This document shows positions 40,744 through 50,681 of a stretch of DNA of 64,000 bases, one piece after another. The position numbers and the translations under genes are program-made. A model generated the notes under the pieces. That model saw nothing but the letters and a program-made list of their open reading frames with translations, was not told the DNA's origin and made no database searches. Within the stretch, counting starts at the first letter, position 1; the number at the start of each line of letters is the position of its first letter. The DNA lies in assembly GCF_027912515.1 (NCBI RefSeq), contig NZ_CP115464.1:868001-932000 (forward strand). The letters run 5' to 3'. The stretch is from Brevundimonas sp. NIBR10 (GTDB lineage Bacteria; Pseudomonadota; Alphaproteobacteria; Caulobacterales; Caulobacteraceae).

Positions 40744-41530
40744 GGGCCAGATCGGCGATGCGGGCGACCAGGGTGCTGTCCGGATCGGCCAGAGGGCCCA
40801 GCACGGTGAAATGATCGAGGGTGCCCAGCGCCTCGAACCGGGTCTGCGCGCCGCCTGCACCCCAGACCTCGGCCATCGTCCGGCTCTGACGGAGGAACTC
40901 CGAGGTCTCGCCGCCGCCGACGATACAGTCGAGGACCGCTCCCTCAGGCACGGTCCAGCCCAGCGGGCTGAGGCGGGCGACTTCGGGTGGGTCGAGACGC
41001 AACGCCGTGTTGATCGAGGTGTGAACCAGCGGCCGTAGGTCGAAGACGCCGGAGATGGACACCGCGCGCTCGGCCCGGCCCTCGCTGAGCAGACAGGCCG
41101 CCAGATGGCCGCCGGCGGAATGGCCAACGAGGACCGGGGGCCCGCCGGCGCGCTCTGTCAGCAGGGCCGTCGCCGTGCGCATCTGATCGACGATGGTGGC
41201 CAGCGACACCTCCGGGCACAGGTCGTAGCCGGGGATGGCCACGCTGATCCCGTGGGCCAGCAACGGCGGGGCGATCCAGCTGAACCAGGACGGATCCAGC
41301 GCCTGCCAGTAACCGCCGTGGATGAAGGCGACGATCGGCGTGCCCGGCCCGGCCTCGAACAGGTCGATCGTTTCGCGCGGGCCGGGACCGTAGCGCAGGA
41401 CGGTCGGCGGATGGGCTGCCCGGGCGGCCTGGGCCTCGGCCTTCCAGCGGGCCATGACGGCGGGGTGGTCGGGACAGGCGGCGCGGTTGTTGTAGCCCGC
41501 TTCGAGATCCGGTCGGCTCTTACCCGTCAC
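40733..41530 (-). CDS. Alpha/beta hydrolase (kynurenine formamidase-like)
   Basis: A 265-residue serine hydrolase. IHGGYWQALDP carries the HGGYW oxyanion motif, LVGHSAGGHLAACL the nucleophile, and a histidine in TLDHFTVLGPL closes the triad. HGGYW plus NNRAACPDHPAVM at the N-terminus fits the arylformamidase (KynB-like) group of this fold, but tryptophan-pathway genes are not nearby. A GTG at 41530 is the preferred start; a longer reading would run through the opposite-strand gene at 41576. Its 3' end overlaps the kinase gene by 11 bases. Confidence 0.75.
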   Translation of the reverse strand: MTGKSRPDLEAGYNNRAACPDHPAVMARWKAEAQAARAAHPPTVLRYGPGPRETIDLFEAGPGTPIVAFIHGGYWQALDPSWFSWIAPPLLAHGISVAIPGYDLCPEVSLATIVDQMRTATALLTERAGGPPVLVGHSAGGHLAACLLSEGRAERAVSISGVFDLRPLVHTSINTALRLDPPEVARLSPLGWTVPEGAVLDCIVGGGETSEFLRQSRTMAEVWGAGGAQTRFEALGTLDHFTVLGPLADPDSTLVARIADLALSA

Positions 41531-41575
41531 GTTCGCATCCGCTAGGAACGGCTCCAGACACGGGAGCCTTCGGCC

Positions 41576-41833
41576 ATGATGACCGCCATCTTCGTCTTCA
41601 TCAAATGCGAGCTGGGCCACGCCAACGACGTCGCCGCCGACATGGTGGACAATGTCGAGAACGTCTCGGAGGTCTATTCGACCTCGGGCCAGTACGACCT
41701 GCTGGCCAAGTTCCAGCTGCCGAAAGAGATGGACATCGGGACCTTCGTGACGAAATCGGTCCAGACCCGGCCGCATATCCGCGACACCTTCACCGTCATC
41801 ACCTTCTCGCCCTTCCTGCCGACCGGGAAATAG
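41576..41833 (+). CDS. Stand-alone Lrp/AsnC ligand-binding (RAM) domain protein
   Basis: An 85-residue protein consisting only of the RAM effector domain of Lrp/AsnC regulators: AIFVFIKCELGHANDVAADM, VSEVYSTSGQYDLLAKFQLP and IRDTFTVITFSPF. No DNA-binding helix-turn-helix is present. Such domains assemble into rings and bind amino acids or similar small ligands, and may modulate a full-length Lrp. Two adjacent ATGs (41576, 41579) could start it. Confidence 0.8.
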   Translation: MMTAIFVFIKCELGHANDVAADMVDNVENVSEVYSTSGQYDLLAKFQLPKEMDIGTFVTKSVQTRPHIRDTFTVITFSPFLPTGK

Positions 41834-41905
41834 CCCACCGAGACGGGTGATGGTCATGCAACGGTCGCGAACGTCGCCCAGTCAGGGCGAAACGGAGTTT
41901 CGACC

Positions 41906-42268
41906 ATGCGCCTGATCCTCATCGCCGCCGCTGCCGCTCTTCTGGTTTCCGCCTGTACGCCGATGGCCGACAGTCCCGCGCCGTCCGGGCCGGTCCAGAG
42001 CGCCGACGCGGCCTCCTGTGCGGCACGAGGCGGCGAACTGCGGCGGGTCGGCCGGATGCAGAGCCAGCAGTGCATCCTGAAATACGCCGACGCCAACAAA
42101 CCCTGCACCGACAACGGCCAGTGTCAGGGCGATTGCCGGGTCGAGGGCTCGATCAGCACGCCGGCCGGGGCGTCCGTGGCGGGACGCTGCACGGTGGATA
42201 GCGATCGCTTCGGCTGTCACACCACGATCACGGGCGGCAAGGCCGATCCGACGCTGTGCATTGATTGA
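41906..42268 (+). CDS. Small cysteine-rich lipoprotein, hypothetical
   Basis: A 120-residue protein. RLILIAAAAALLVSAC is a lipoprotein signal with a clear lipobox (LVSAC). The mature part has eight further cysteines, in segments such as SCAARGGELRRVG, QQCILKYADANKPC, GQCQGDCRVEG and RFGCHTTITGG, suggesting disulfides in the periplasm. GGAG lies about nine bases before the ATG. The function is unknown. Confidence 0.75.
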   Translation: MRLILIAAAAALLVSACTPMADSPAPSGPVQSADAASCAARGGELRRVGRMQSQQCILKYADANKPCTDNGQCQGDCRVEGSISTPAGASVAGRCTVDSDRFGCHTTITGGKADPTLCID

Positions 42269-42282
42269 TATCAGCAACCACG

Positions 42283-42313
42283 AAAAAGCCCCCGCCGCTT
42301 CTGCGACGGGGGC
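42283..42313 (-). terminator. Terminator for the minus-strand lipoprotein gene
   Basis: GCCCCCGCCG and CGACGGGGGC form a ten-pair stem with one mismatch around CTTCTG. Read on the minus strand, it is followed by TTTTT (42287-42283). It lies 25 bases past the stop of the gene at 42339. Confidence 0.75.
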
Positions 42314-42338
42314 CTGATCGTATCGGTAGAGAAGCGGC

Positions 42339-42623
42339 TTAGTGCTTCGGCGCCGTGTCGCCCGGAGCCATCGCGCCGGTCGAGGGCGAGGTGTTCGGGG
42401 TGTTGGCGGTGGTCATGCCGCCGTCGGCGTTGCCGGCTTGCTGCTCGATCACGTCGGCCTGGGCGTTGAGGGCCTTTTCCTCGGCTTCGTTCGGGGTCGC
42501 GGCGGCCTGGGCCTCCAGCGAGTCCGCCTGGACCTCGGCGGCCTTGTCGGCGGCGCTTTCGCCGCAGGCGGCGACGCCGGCCAGCATGGCGACGGCAGCG
42601 GAGGCGATGATCAGTTTACGCAT
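42339..42623 (-). CDS. Small lipoprotein, hypothetical
   Basis: A 94-residue protein from the ATG at 42621-42623, preceded by AGGAAGGGAAC. KLIIASAAVAMLAGVAACGE is a lipoprotein signal with lipobox VAAC. The rest is low-complexity Ala/Glu/Gln (KAAEVQADSLEAQAAATPNE, KALNAQADVIEQQAGNA), probably helical, then a Thr/Pro-rich tail. It resembles the abundant alanine-rich lipoproteins of Caulobacterales. The function is unknown. Confidence 0.75.
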   Translation of the reverse strand: MRKLIIASAAVAMLAGVAACGESAADKAAEVQADSLEAQAAATPNEAEEKALNAQADVIEQQAGNADGGMTTANTPNTSPSTGAMAPGDTAPKH

Positions 42624-42757
42624 GGGGTAGTTCCCTTCCTGTTGGAAAGACCCAAACGGTGCCGCTTCAGATTGGTTCACGTGCCCGTGATGATTATTTG
42701 ATGGTGCAGCGCACTGTTATTGCTAAGCTTTAGGGCGTTCCCAGCATAACGGCGGTC

Positions 42758-43735
42758 TCAATCCGCCACCGCGAAGGCCACGCGGGCCGCCCCCAGCAGG
42801 GCCGCATGCTTGTGCAGGATCACCTTGGTGGGGATGGCCGCCATATAGTCCTGGAACCGGCCCTTGCGTTCGAAACGCTCGCGGAATGGGCTGGCCTGGA
42901 GGAAGGGCAGGATGCGTGGCGCGATGCCGCCGGCGATATAGACTCCGCCACGCGCGCCCGTCGTCAGGGCGATGTCGCCCGCCACCGCCCCCAGGATGGC
43001 GCAGAACCGGGCCAGGGTCGCGCCGCAGTGACTGCGCGGATCGTCCAGCGCTTCCTGGGTGATCTGGGCCGGGTCGTCGATATGGGTCTCGCGCCCGTCG
43101 ATCTCGGCCAAGGCGCGGTGCATGTTCAACAGGCCGGGCCCGCAGATCAGCCGCTCGATCGAGACCCGGGTATAGCGTTTGCGCAGGATCCTCAGGATCT
43201 CGTCCTCGATCGGATCGCCGGGGGGGAAGCAGGCGTGGCCCCCCTCGGACGGCATGGCCATCTCGCCGCCGCGGCCGTCGCGGACCAGGGCCGAGACGCC
43301 GAAGCCGGTGCCGGGGCCCAGGACTGCGACCGTGGCGTGCTCCTCGCCCTCGTCGGGGCCGCCCAGCGAGGCCAACTGATCGGCCGGTACGACCGGTGCC
43401 CCCCAGGCCAGGGCCTCGAAATCATTGATCAGGCGTGCGGGCTTGAGCCCCAGTGTCTCCAGCTCGGCCTCCGATACCCGCCAGGGCGAGTTGGTCAGGT
43501 CGATCTCGCCGTCGGTCACCGGCCCGGCGACCGCCAGGACGCAGGCCGTGGGCTTGATCTCACAGCCGTCCAGATAGGCCCTGATCCCGCCCAGGAAGGT
43601 CGGGTGTTCGGCCGCCGGAAAGCTCTGATGGTTCTCCAGCACAGGCCTGCCCTCGACCATATGGGCCAGGGCGAAGCGGGCGTTGGTGCCGCCCACATCG
43701 CCGACGAGCAGGGTCTTGTCCCATTGAACAGTCAT
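42758..43735 (-). CDS. glk: Glucokinase
   Basis: A 325-residue proteobacterial-type glucokinase converting glucose to glucose 6-phosphate. LVGDVGGTNARFALA is the phosphate-binding motif, LAVAGPVTDGEIDLTNSPW the glucose-binding region, and LGPGTGFGVSAL the second ATP-site motif. It is the last gene of zwf-pgl-edd-glk, 72 bases after edd, and feeds the Entner-Doudoroff route. Confidence 0.95.
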   Translation of the reverse strand: MTVQWDKTLLVGDVGGTNARFALAHMVEGRPVLENHQSFPAAEHPTFLGGIRAYLDGCEIKPTACVLAVAGPVTDGEIDLTNSPWRVSEAELETLGLKPARLINDFEALAWGAPVVPADQLASLGGPDEGEEHATVAVLGPGTGFGVSALVRDGRGGEMAMPSEGGHACFPPGDPIEDEILRILRKRYTRVSIERLICGPGLLNMHRALAEIDGRETHIDDPAQITQEALDDPRSHCGATLARFCAILGAVAGDIALTTGARGGVYIAGGIAPRILPFLQASPFRERFERKGRFQDYMAAIPTKVILHKHAALLGAARVAFAVAD

Positions 43736-43807
43736 AAGCGTCCTCCGATGGGCCCTGTGCTCGCCACGCGGTGGCTCGCGAGGTGAGGGCCGTTTTTCTT
43801 GTTGTTC

Positions 43808-45715
43808 TTAAGCGTCCACGGCCCGATCGACGAGATTGGGTTCGGGCGGCGTGTCGGTGTGCCGCGCGGAACCGGGCACGGGCAGGAAGCAGACCGAGGC
43901 CCCTTCCTCCGCCGTCCCGACGACGTGGCGGAAGGCGGCGAACAGTTCGCGGCCATAGCCCCAGGATGCACCCTCCGAGTGGGCGGCGGCACGCTCGACC
44001 CCCGGGCGCGACGTCAGATCGACCCCCCCGACCGTGGACAGGACACCGGCGTCGGCGTCCAGACGGATGAGGTCCCCGGTGCGGACGTGGGCGAGCGGAC
44101 CCCCGGCCAGGGCCTCGGGGCTGACGTGGATGGCGGCGGGCGTCTTGCCCGACGCGCCCGACATCCGGCCGTCGGTGACCAGGGCGACCTTGAACCCCTT
44201 GTCCTGAAGCACGCCGAGCGCGGGCGACAAGGAGTGAAGTTCCGGCATCCCGTTGGCGCGCGGCCCCTGGAAGCGCAGCACCACGATGACGTCGCGGTCC
44301 AGCTTGCCTGCCTTGAAGTCGGCCAGGACGTCTTCCTGGGTCTCATAGACCTCGGCCGGAGCCTCGACGATGCGGTTCTCGGGCTTGACGGCCGAGACCT
44401 TGATGACCGCCCGGCCGAGGTCGCCCTTGACCAGCCGCAGTCCACCCTCGACGTCGAACGGGTCCGATGCGGGGCGCAGGATGTCGCGATCCAGGCTTTC
44501 GGCCACGCCGTCGCGCCAGACCAGTTCGCCGTCAACCATGGACGGTTCCTGGAAATAGGCCTCGATTCCCTCGCCCATGATGGTGGTGACATCGGAATGC
44601 AGGATGCCCGCGCCCGCCAGTTCGCGGGCCACGAAGGCGACCCCGCCGGCCGCCTGGAACGCGTTCACATCGGCCGAACCATTGGGATAGACCCGCGCCA
44701 GCAGGGGCGTCGCCGACGACAGCTGGTCCATGTCGGTCCAGTCGATCAGGACCCCGGCCATCCGGGCCATGGCGACCAGATGGATGGCGTGGTTGGTCGA
44801 TCCGCCGGTGGCCAGCAGCGCCACGATCATGTTGACGACCGACTTCTCCGACACGACGTCGGCCATCCGGCACTCGCCGCTGCGGGCCAGTTCGACCGCC
44901 CGCTTGGCCGCCGCTGCCGTCAGGGCGTCGCGCAGGCCGGTCTCCGGGTGGACGAAGGCGGTGGAGGGCATGTGAAGCCCGCCCAGCTCCATCATCATCT
45001 GGTTGGAGTTGGCGGTGCCGTAGAAGGTGCAGGTGCCGGGCGAATGATAGGAGCCGATCTCCGAGTCCAACAGGGTCTGGCGATCGACCTGGCCTTGGGC
45101 ATAGAGCGCCCTGACGCGGGCCTTCTCGGCATTGGGGATGCCGGACGGCATGGGCCCTGCGGGGGCGAAGACGACCGGCAGGTGGCCGAAGGCAAGTGCC
45201 CCCATAAACAGGCCGGGCACGATCTTGTCGCAGACCCCCAGCATCATGGCGGCGTCGAAGGCGTCGTGGGTCAGGGCCACACCGACCGACATGGCGATGG
45301 CGTCGCGGCTGAAAAGGCTCAGCTCCATCCCGGGGCGGCCTTGGGTGACCCCGTCGCACATGGCGGGCGTGCCCCCGGCGACCTGAGCCGTCGCCCCGAC
45401 CGTGCGCACGGCCTCGCGGATCACGGCCGGGAAACGCTCGAACGGCTGATGGGCCGACAGCATGTCGTTATAGGCGGTGACGATGCCGACGTTGGGCCGG
45501 GACCCGTCCATGGCGGTCAGCTTGTCGGCGATGGTCTGGCCGGCGAAGGCGTGGGCCCAGTTGGCGCAGGACAGTTTGGCGCGTCCGGTCCCGGAATCAC
45601 GGGCGGCGTCCATGCGTCGCAGATAGTCGGCGCGAAGCTCGGCCGAGCGGGCCGTGATGCGGGCGGTGACCTCGGCGACGACCGGGTGCATCGGCGGGCG
45701 ATTGAAGTGGGGCAT
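43808..45715 (-). CDS. edd: 6-phosphogluconate dehydratase
   Basis: A 635-residue iron-sulfur dehydratase of the IlvD/Edd family making KDPG from 6-phosphogluconate. Hallmarks are [69 protein letters not shown] and [21 protein letters not shown]; the first three carry the likely cluster cysteines. It is somewhat longer than the usual 600-610 residues because of its C-terminal tail. Its ATG overlaps the pgl stop by one base. Confidence 0.96.
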   Translation of the reverse strand: MPHFNRPPMHPVVAEVTARITARSAELRADYLRRMDAARDSGTGRAKLSCANWAHAFAGQTIADKLTAMDGSRPNVGIVTAYNDMLSAHQPFERFPAVIREAVRTVGATAQVAGGTPAMCDGVTQGRPGMELSLFSRDAIAMSVGVALTHDAFDAAMMLGVCDKIVPGLFMGALAFGHLPVVFAPAGPMPSGIPNAEKARVRALYAQGQVDRQTLLDSEIGSYHSPGTCTFYGTANSNQMMMELGGLHMPSTAFVHPETGLRDALTAAAAKRAVELARSGECRMADVVSEKSVVNMIVALLATGGSTNHAIHLVAMARMAGVLIDWTDMDQLSSATPLLARVYPNGSADVNAFQAAGGVAFVARELAGAGILHSDVTTIMGEGIEAYFQEPSMVDGELVWRDGVAESLDRDILRPASDPFDVEGGLRLVKGDLGRAVIKVSAVKPENRIVEAPAEVYETQEDVLADFKAGKLDRDVIVVLRFQGPRANGMPELHSLSPALGVLQDKGFKVALVTDGRMSGASGKTPAAIHVSPEALAGGPLAHVRTGDLIRLDADAGVLSTVGGVDLTSRPGVERAAAHSEGASWGYGRELFAAFRHVVGTAEEGASVCFLPVPGSARHTDTPPEPNLVDRAVDA

Positions 45716-46422
45716 CAGTTCGCCTCCGTCCAGACGACTTCGAGGGGGACCTTGGCCGCGATCAGGGCGGCGATCGGCTGGAGGGCGGGATCGCCCGCTG
45801 CCTCGCGCTCGAACACGGCGCGCTTCTCGGCACCCTTCAGGCCCAGGATGACCCGGCCCGCCGTCATCAGATAGGGCAGATTGATCGACAGCCTCTCCAG
45901 GCTGGGGGCCATGCCGTCGCGGCCGTGGGGCACGCCCAGAACCGTGGGCTTCAGCGTCGGGGACAGCAGGGTCTTCAGCGTCGGCGAGTTGGGGAACATG
46001 GAACAGATGTGTCCATCCTCGCCCATGCCCAGCAGGACGGCGTCGAACCGGCCCCCGGCCTGGGCCAGAGTATGGGCGGCGAGCGCAGCGGCCCGGTCCA
46101 CCGTCACGGCGGCATGATAAAGGGGCAGGAACCGCGCGGCGGCGGCCGGACCTTGCAGCAGCACCTCGCGGATCAGCCGCGCGTTCGACTCCGGCGAGGT
46201 CTCGGGCACATAGCGCTCGTCCACCAGGGTCACGGCGATCCGGTCCCAGCCGATGTCGGCCTGGGCCAGGCGGGCATAGACCGGCGCGGGCGTCGATCCG
46301 CCCGGACCGGCGAACAGGGCCCAGCCGGTCTCGAGCACGGCGGCGCCCAGGGTCTCCTCGATCCGTCCCGCGATGGAGGCGGCCCAGGTGTCGAGAGTGG
46401 GGAAGGTTTCGATCTCTACCAT
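45715..46422 (-). CDS. pgl: 6-phosphogluconolactonase
   Basis: A 235-residue DevB-type lactonase hydrolysing 6-phosphogluconolactone. FAGPGGSTPAPVYARLA, VTLVDERYVPETSPESNARL and LLGMGEDGHICSMFPNSP are family motifs. It overlaps zwf and edd by one base at each end (TGATG), so the three genes are translated together. Confidence 0.94.
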   Translation of the reverse strand: MVEIETFPTLDTWAASIAGRIEETLGAAVLETGWALFAGPGGSTPAPVYARLAQADIGWDRIAVTLVDERYVPETSPESNARLIREVLLQGPAAAARFLPLYHAAVTVDRAAALAAHTLAQAGGRFDAVLLGMGEDGHICSMFPNSPTLKTLLSPTLKPTVLGVPHGRDGMAPSLERLSINLPYLMTAGRVILGLKGAEKRAVFEREAAGDPALQPIAALIAAKVPLEVVWTEAN

Positions 46423-47885
46423 CAGTCGCGCACGTCGATCGTGTTCCAGTCGCGCCCGGTGCGGGCCATCAGCATGTCGGCCGTGTCGGGACCCCAGGTG
46501 CCGGCGACATAGTCCTGGGGCTTCACATTTCCGTCGGACCAGGCCTGGGAGACCTCATCGACCCATTTCCACGCCTGTTCCGCCTCGTCCCGGCGCACGA
46601 ACAGGGTCGAATCGCCGTTCAGGGCGTCGAGAAGAAGCCGCTCATAGGCGATGCGGCGGCGCGGCGGGGTCTCGGTCTTGTCGCGGAAGCCCCAGCTCAG
46701 GCTCATCTTGATTGGCTGGAGCTGCATCTGGGCATCCAGACCGGCCTTCTTGTTCATCACCGTCAGGGAGATGTCTTCCTCGGGCTGAAGCTCGATGATC
46801 ATCCGGTTGGCCTGGGGCTCGCCCTCGCGACCGTCGAAGATCGAATGGGGCAGGGGCTTGAAGGCGATGACGATCTCGGTGCGCTTCTCCGGCAACCGCT
46901 TGCCGGTGCGCATGAAGAAGGGCACGCCGGCCCAGCGCCAGTTGTCGATGTCGGCCCGGATGGCGACGAAGGTCTCGGTGTCCGACGGCTGGCCGCGTTC
47001 CTCGTCATAGCCCTTGACCGTCTCGCCATCGACGATGCCGCCGACGTACTGGCCGCGCACCGTGACCCGCTCGGCCTCCTCGTGGGTGATCGGGCGCAAG
47101 GACCGCAGAACCTTGACCTTCTCGTTGCGCACCGACTCGGGATCGAGGTCCGACGGCGGCTCCATCGCCACCAGACACAGCAGCTGGAGCATATGGTTCT
47201 GCAGCATGTCCCGCAGCGCGCCGTATTCGTCATAGTAGGGCCAGCGGTCGCCGACCCCGACCGTCTCGCCGATGGTGATCTCGACGTGATCGATGTTCTG
47301 GGCGTTCCACAGGGGCTCGAACACCGTGTTGCCGAACCGCAGGGCAATCAAATTCTGGACCGTCTCCTTGCCCAGATAGTGGTCGATGCGGAACACTTGG
47401 CTTTCCGAAAATGCGTCCGAGACCGCGTCGTCGATCTCGCGGAAACTGTCGAGGTCGCGCCCGACCGGCTTTTCCAGAACCACCCGGTCGTTGGCCTCGG
47501 CCAGACCCGCCGCGCGCATGGCCGTGACGATGCGAGCATAGAGGGACGGAGAGACAGCGAGGAAGGACGTCACGTCCCCGTCCCCGACCTTGTCCTTGAG
47601 GGGTTTCAGGCTCTCGGCACTGGTGGCGTCGACGGCCAGATAGTCGAGGCGGGCCTTCATCCGCGACCAGGTCGCCTCGTCCCAGACGTCGTCGGCCCTG
47701 GCCTTGCTCTCGCAGGCGGTGCGAACCTTTTCGATATATTCGTCGGCCGTCTCTTCGGAGCGGGCCGCGCCGATGATCTTCAGGTCCTCGGGCAGGCGGC
47801 CTTCATGGTCGAGGAAATAGAGCGAAGGCAGCAGCATCCGCATCGCCAGATCGCCACCGCCGCCGAACAGCACGAGTGCCGCCAT
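46422..47885 (-). CDS. zwf: Glucose-6-phosphate 1-dehydrogenase
   Basis: A 487-residue NADP-linked dehydrogenase starting the Entner-Doudoroff/pentose phosphate route. The nucleotide-binding N-terminus reads LFGGGGDLAMRMLLPSLYFL (the usual GATGDLA is GGGGDLA), the active site FRIDHYLGKETVQNL, and MRTGKRLPEKRTEI is a family motif. AGGAAGGAC precedes the ATG. It is the first gene of zwf-pgl-edd-glk and lies 69 bases downstream of hisIE on the same strand. Confidence 0.96.
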   Translation of the reverse strand: MAALVLFGGGGDLAMRMLLPSLYFLDHEGRLPEDLKIIGAARSEETADEYIEKVRTACESKARADDVWDEATWSRMKARLDYLAVDATSAESLKPLKDKVGDGDVTSFLAVSPSLYARIVTAMRAAGLAEANDRVVLEKPVGRDLDSFREIDDAVSDAFSESQVFRIDHYLGKETVQNLIALRFGNTVFEPLWNAQNIDHVEITIGETVGVGDRWPYYDEYGALRDMLQNHMLQLLCLVAMEPPSDLDPESVRNEKVKVLRSLRPITHEEAERVTVRGQYVGGIVDGETVKGYDEERGQPSDTETFVAIRADIDNWRWAGVPFFMRTGKRLPEKRTEIVIAFKPLPHSIFDGREGEPQANRMIIELQPEEDISLTVMNKKAGLDAQMQLQPIKMSLSWGFRDKTETPPRRRIAYERLLLDALNGDSTLFVRRDEAEQAWKWVDEVSQAWSDGNVKPQDYVAGTWGPDTADMLMARTGRDWNTIDVRD

Positions 47886-47954
47886 GCTTGTCGTCCTTCC
47901 TGCCTTGCCTGATCTCGTTCGCGGTCCCGAATGACGGTAGCGCGGCCGGACAGC

Positions 47955-48589
47955 TCAGGTTGCGTCTTTGGCTGGTTGTGCCCGCCGGGCCAACACGTCG
48001 AGAACGTCCTGAAACGACATGTGACGCGCCCGTAACAGAACCAGCAAGTGGTAGATCAGGTCCGCGCCCTCGCTGGCCAGTTCTTCGTCGGGCCCGGCGA
48101 CCCCGGCCAGGGCCGTCTCGACGCCTTCTTCCCCGACCTTCTGGGCCAGGCGTTTGGGTCCTTCAGCGATCAGGCGGGCGGTGTAGCTGACGGACGGGTC
48201 CTGCGCCGCGCGTTCGACGATGGTGCGTTCAAGCGCCGCGATCCGACCCACGCCGGGAGCCTCGTCGTTCCCGAAACAGCTGGTCGTCCCCAGATGACAG
48301 GCCGGCCCCATCGGCCGCACGCCCAGGACCAGGGCGTCGCCGTCGCAGTCGGGGGTGATCGACACCACCGTCTGCCGGTTGCCGCTCGTTTCGCCCTTGC
48401 GCCACCGCCCTCCACGCGAGCGGGAATAGAAGGTGGCCTCGCCGGATGAAATCGTCTCCTCCAGCGCGGCGCGGTCCATATAGGCTAGCGTCAGCACTTG
48501 AAGTGTATCGGCGTCCTGCACGATGGCCGGGATCAGGCCGTCGCCCTTGGCGAAGTCGAGGGTGTCGGGATCGAGTGTCATTGGAACAG

Positions 48590-48593
<4 letters not shown>
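47955..48593 (-). CDS. hisIE: Bifunctional HisI-HisE: phosphoribosyl-AMP cyclohydrolase / phosphoribosyl-ATP pyrophosphatase
   Basis: A 212-residue fusion catalysing steps 2 and 3 of histidine synthesis. The HisI part (about 1-115) has [44 protein letters not shown] and the zinc cysteines in [10 protein letters not shown]. The HisE part (about 120-212) has [13 protein letters not shown] and LIYHLLVLL. In many alphaproteobacteria these are two genes. The GTG at 48593 overlaps the hisF stop and has GGAGG seven bases before; an ATG four codons on is the alternative. Confidence 0.93.
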
Positions 48594-49353
<760 letters not shown>

Positions 49354-49357
<4 letters not shown>

Positions 49358-50088
49358 CGGGTGGCCTCGATGGCCTGACCGGCAGTGAACCGGCCCTCGT
49401 AGATGGCGCGGCCGACGATGGCCCCGTCGCAACCGATGGCGGCGGCGGCCGTCAGGTCGTCCAGCGACGACACCCCGCCCGATGCCTGTATCTTCAGGTC
49501 GGGCCTGCGCCGCCGCGCCTCGCCCAGCAGGTCGAGGTTGGGACCGGTCAGGGCGCCGTCGCGACCCACGTCGGTGATCAGGACGTGACTCAGCGTCCCG
49601 GCGGGATAGCGGTCCAGCGCGCTCCACAGGTCGAACCCGGCTGCCTCGGTCCAGCCCTTGAGCGACGGCGTCGGAACTCCGTCCTCGCCGACGCGGACAT
49701 CGAAGGCCAGCGTCAGCCGCTCGGGTCCGAACCGCGCCAGCCAGGCCGCGACCTCATCCGGCTTCGTCACCGCCAGCGATCCGACGACGACGCGCGTGAC
49801 ACCGGCGTCCACCAGCCGCTCGACATCCTCGGCCGTGCGCACCCCGCCGCCCGACTGGATCGAGGCCGTCGTCCCGGCGGCCAGCTTGCCGATCAGTTCA
49901 TGCTGCACGGCTTTGCCCGCCTTGGCCCCGTCCAGATCGACGATGTGCACCCAGGTCGCGCCCTCGGCCACGAAACCGGCCAGCCGGTCGGCGGGATTGT
50001 CGTCGTACTGCGTCACCTGATCGAACCGGCCGTGCATCAGCCGGACGCAGACGCCCTCCCTCAGGTCGATGGCGGGATAGATGATCAT
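49354..50088 (-). CDS. hisA: ProFAR isomerase
   Basis: A 244-residue barrel isomerising the ring-opened sugar in histidine synthesis. [19 protein letters not shown] carries the catalytic Asp, [17 protein letters not shown] and [13 protein letters not shown] the phosphate sites, and [12 protein letters not shown] the second catalytic region. It overlaps hisH and hisF by four bases at its two ends. Confidence 0.96.
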
Positions 50089-50681
50089 GTCAGGCTCAGG
50101 AAATTCTTCAGGATACGCGCGCCGGTCGCCGCCGAACGCTCTGGGTGAAACTGGCAGCCCCAGCGATTGCCCGAGCGGACCACGGCAGGGACATCGGTCC
50201 CATAGTCGGCGCAGGCGATCGTCGCGTCGCTGTCGGGACAGACGAAACTATGGACGAAATAGGCATAGTCGCCGTCGTTGACCCCCTCCAGCAGCGGGTC
50301 GGGCTGACCCCGGTCCAGCTGGGTCCAGCCCATGTGCGGCACGGTCAGGTCCGGCCGGACGTTCAGCCGGGTCACGGTTCCGGGGATGAAGCCGAGCAGA
50401 TCGACGCCGTTGCCTTCCTCGCTGCGCTCGAACAGCAGTTGCTGGCCGAGGCAGACGCCCAGCAGCGGCCGCTCGAACGACCGGATCGGGTCGATCAGGC
50501 CCAGTTCGGCCAGCCGCGCCATCGCATAGCCCGCCGCGCCGACGCCGGGCAGGATGACCTTGTCGGCCGAGGCGACAACTTCAGGGTCCGAGGTGATGAC
50601 GGCCTCGCACCCCAGCCGCTCCAGCGCGAACTGCACCGAGGCGGTGTTGCCGGCCCCGTATCCGATGATGGCGACGGTCAC
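50085..50681 (-). CDS. hisH: Imidazole glycerol phosphate synthase, glutamine amidotransferase subunit
   Basis: A 198-residue class I amidotransferase supplying ammonia to HisF. The nucleophile is in LLGVCLGQQLLFERSEEGN, and the His-Glu pair in CQFHPERSAATGARIL. VAIIGYGAGNTASVQFAL is the family N-terminus. It starts with GTG at 50681, overlapping the hisC'B stop (GTGA), and its stop overlaps the hisA start. Confidence 0.95.
   Translation of the reverse strand: MTVAIIGYGAGNTASVQFALERLGCEAVITSDPEVVASADKVILPGVGAAGYAMARLAELGLIDPIRSFERPLLGVCLGQQLLFERSEEGNGVDLLGFIPGTVTRLNVRPDLTVPHMGWTQLDRGQPDPLLEGVNDGDYAYFVHSFVCPDSDATIACADYGTDVPAVVRSGNRWGCQFHPERSAATGARILKNFLSLT

Noticed and set aside
42688..42745. 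AT-richer spot between the small lipoprotein and glk as a possible small RNA or origin
   Set aside because: Only short AT tracts; no repeats, hairpin or promoter pattern supporting either.
43799..45874. Long plus-strand open frame opposite edd
   Set aside because: Antisense to a well-supported edd gene; composition is typical of a mirror frame in GC-rich DNA.
49358..49627. Extended upstream start for hisF
   Set aside because: It runs through hisA in another frame; the family N-terminus begins exactly at the ATGA overlap at 49357.
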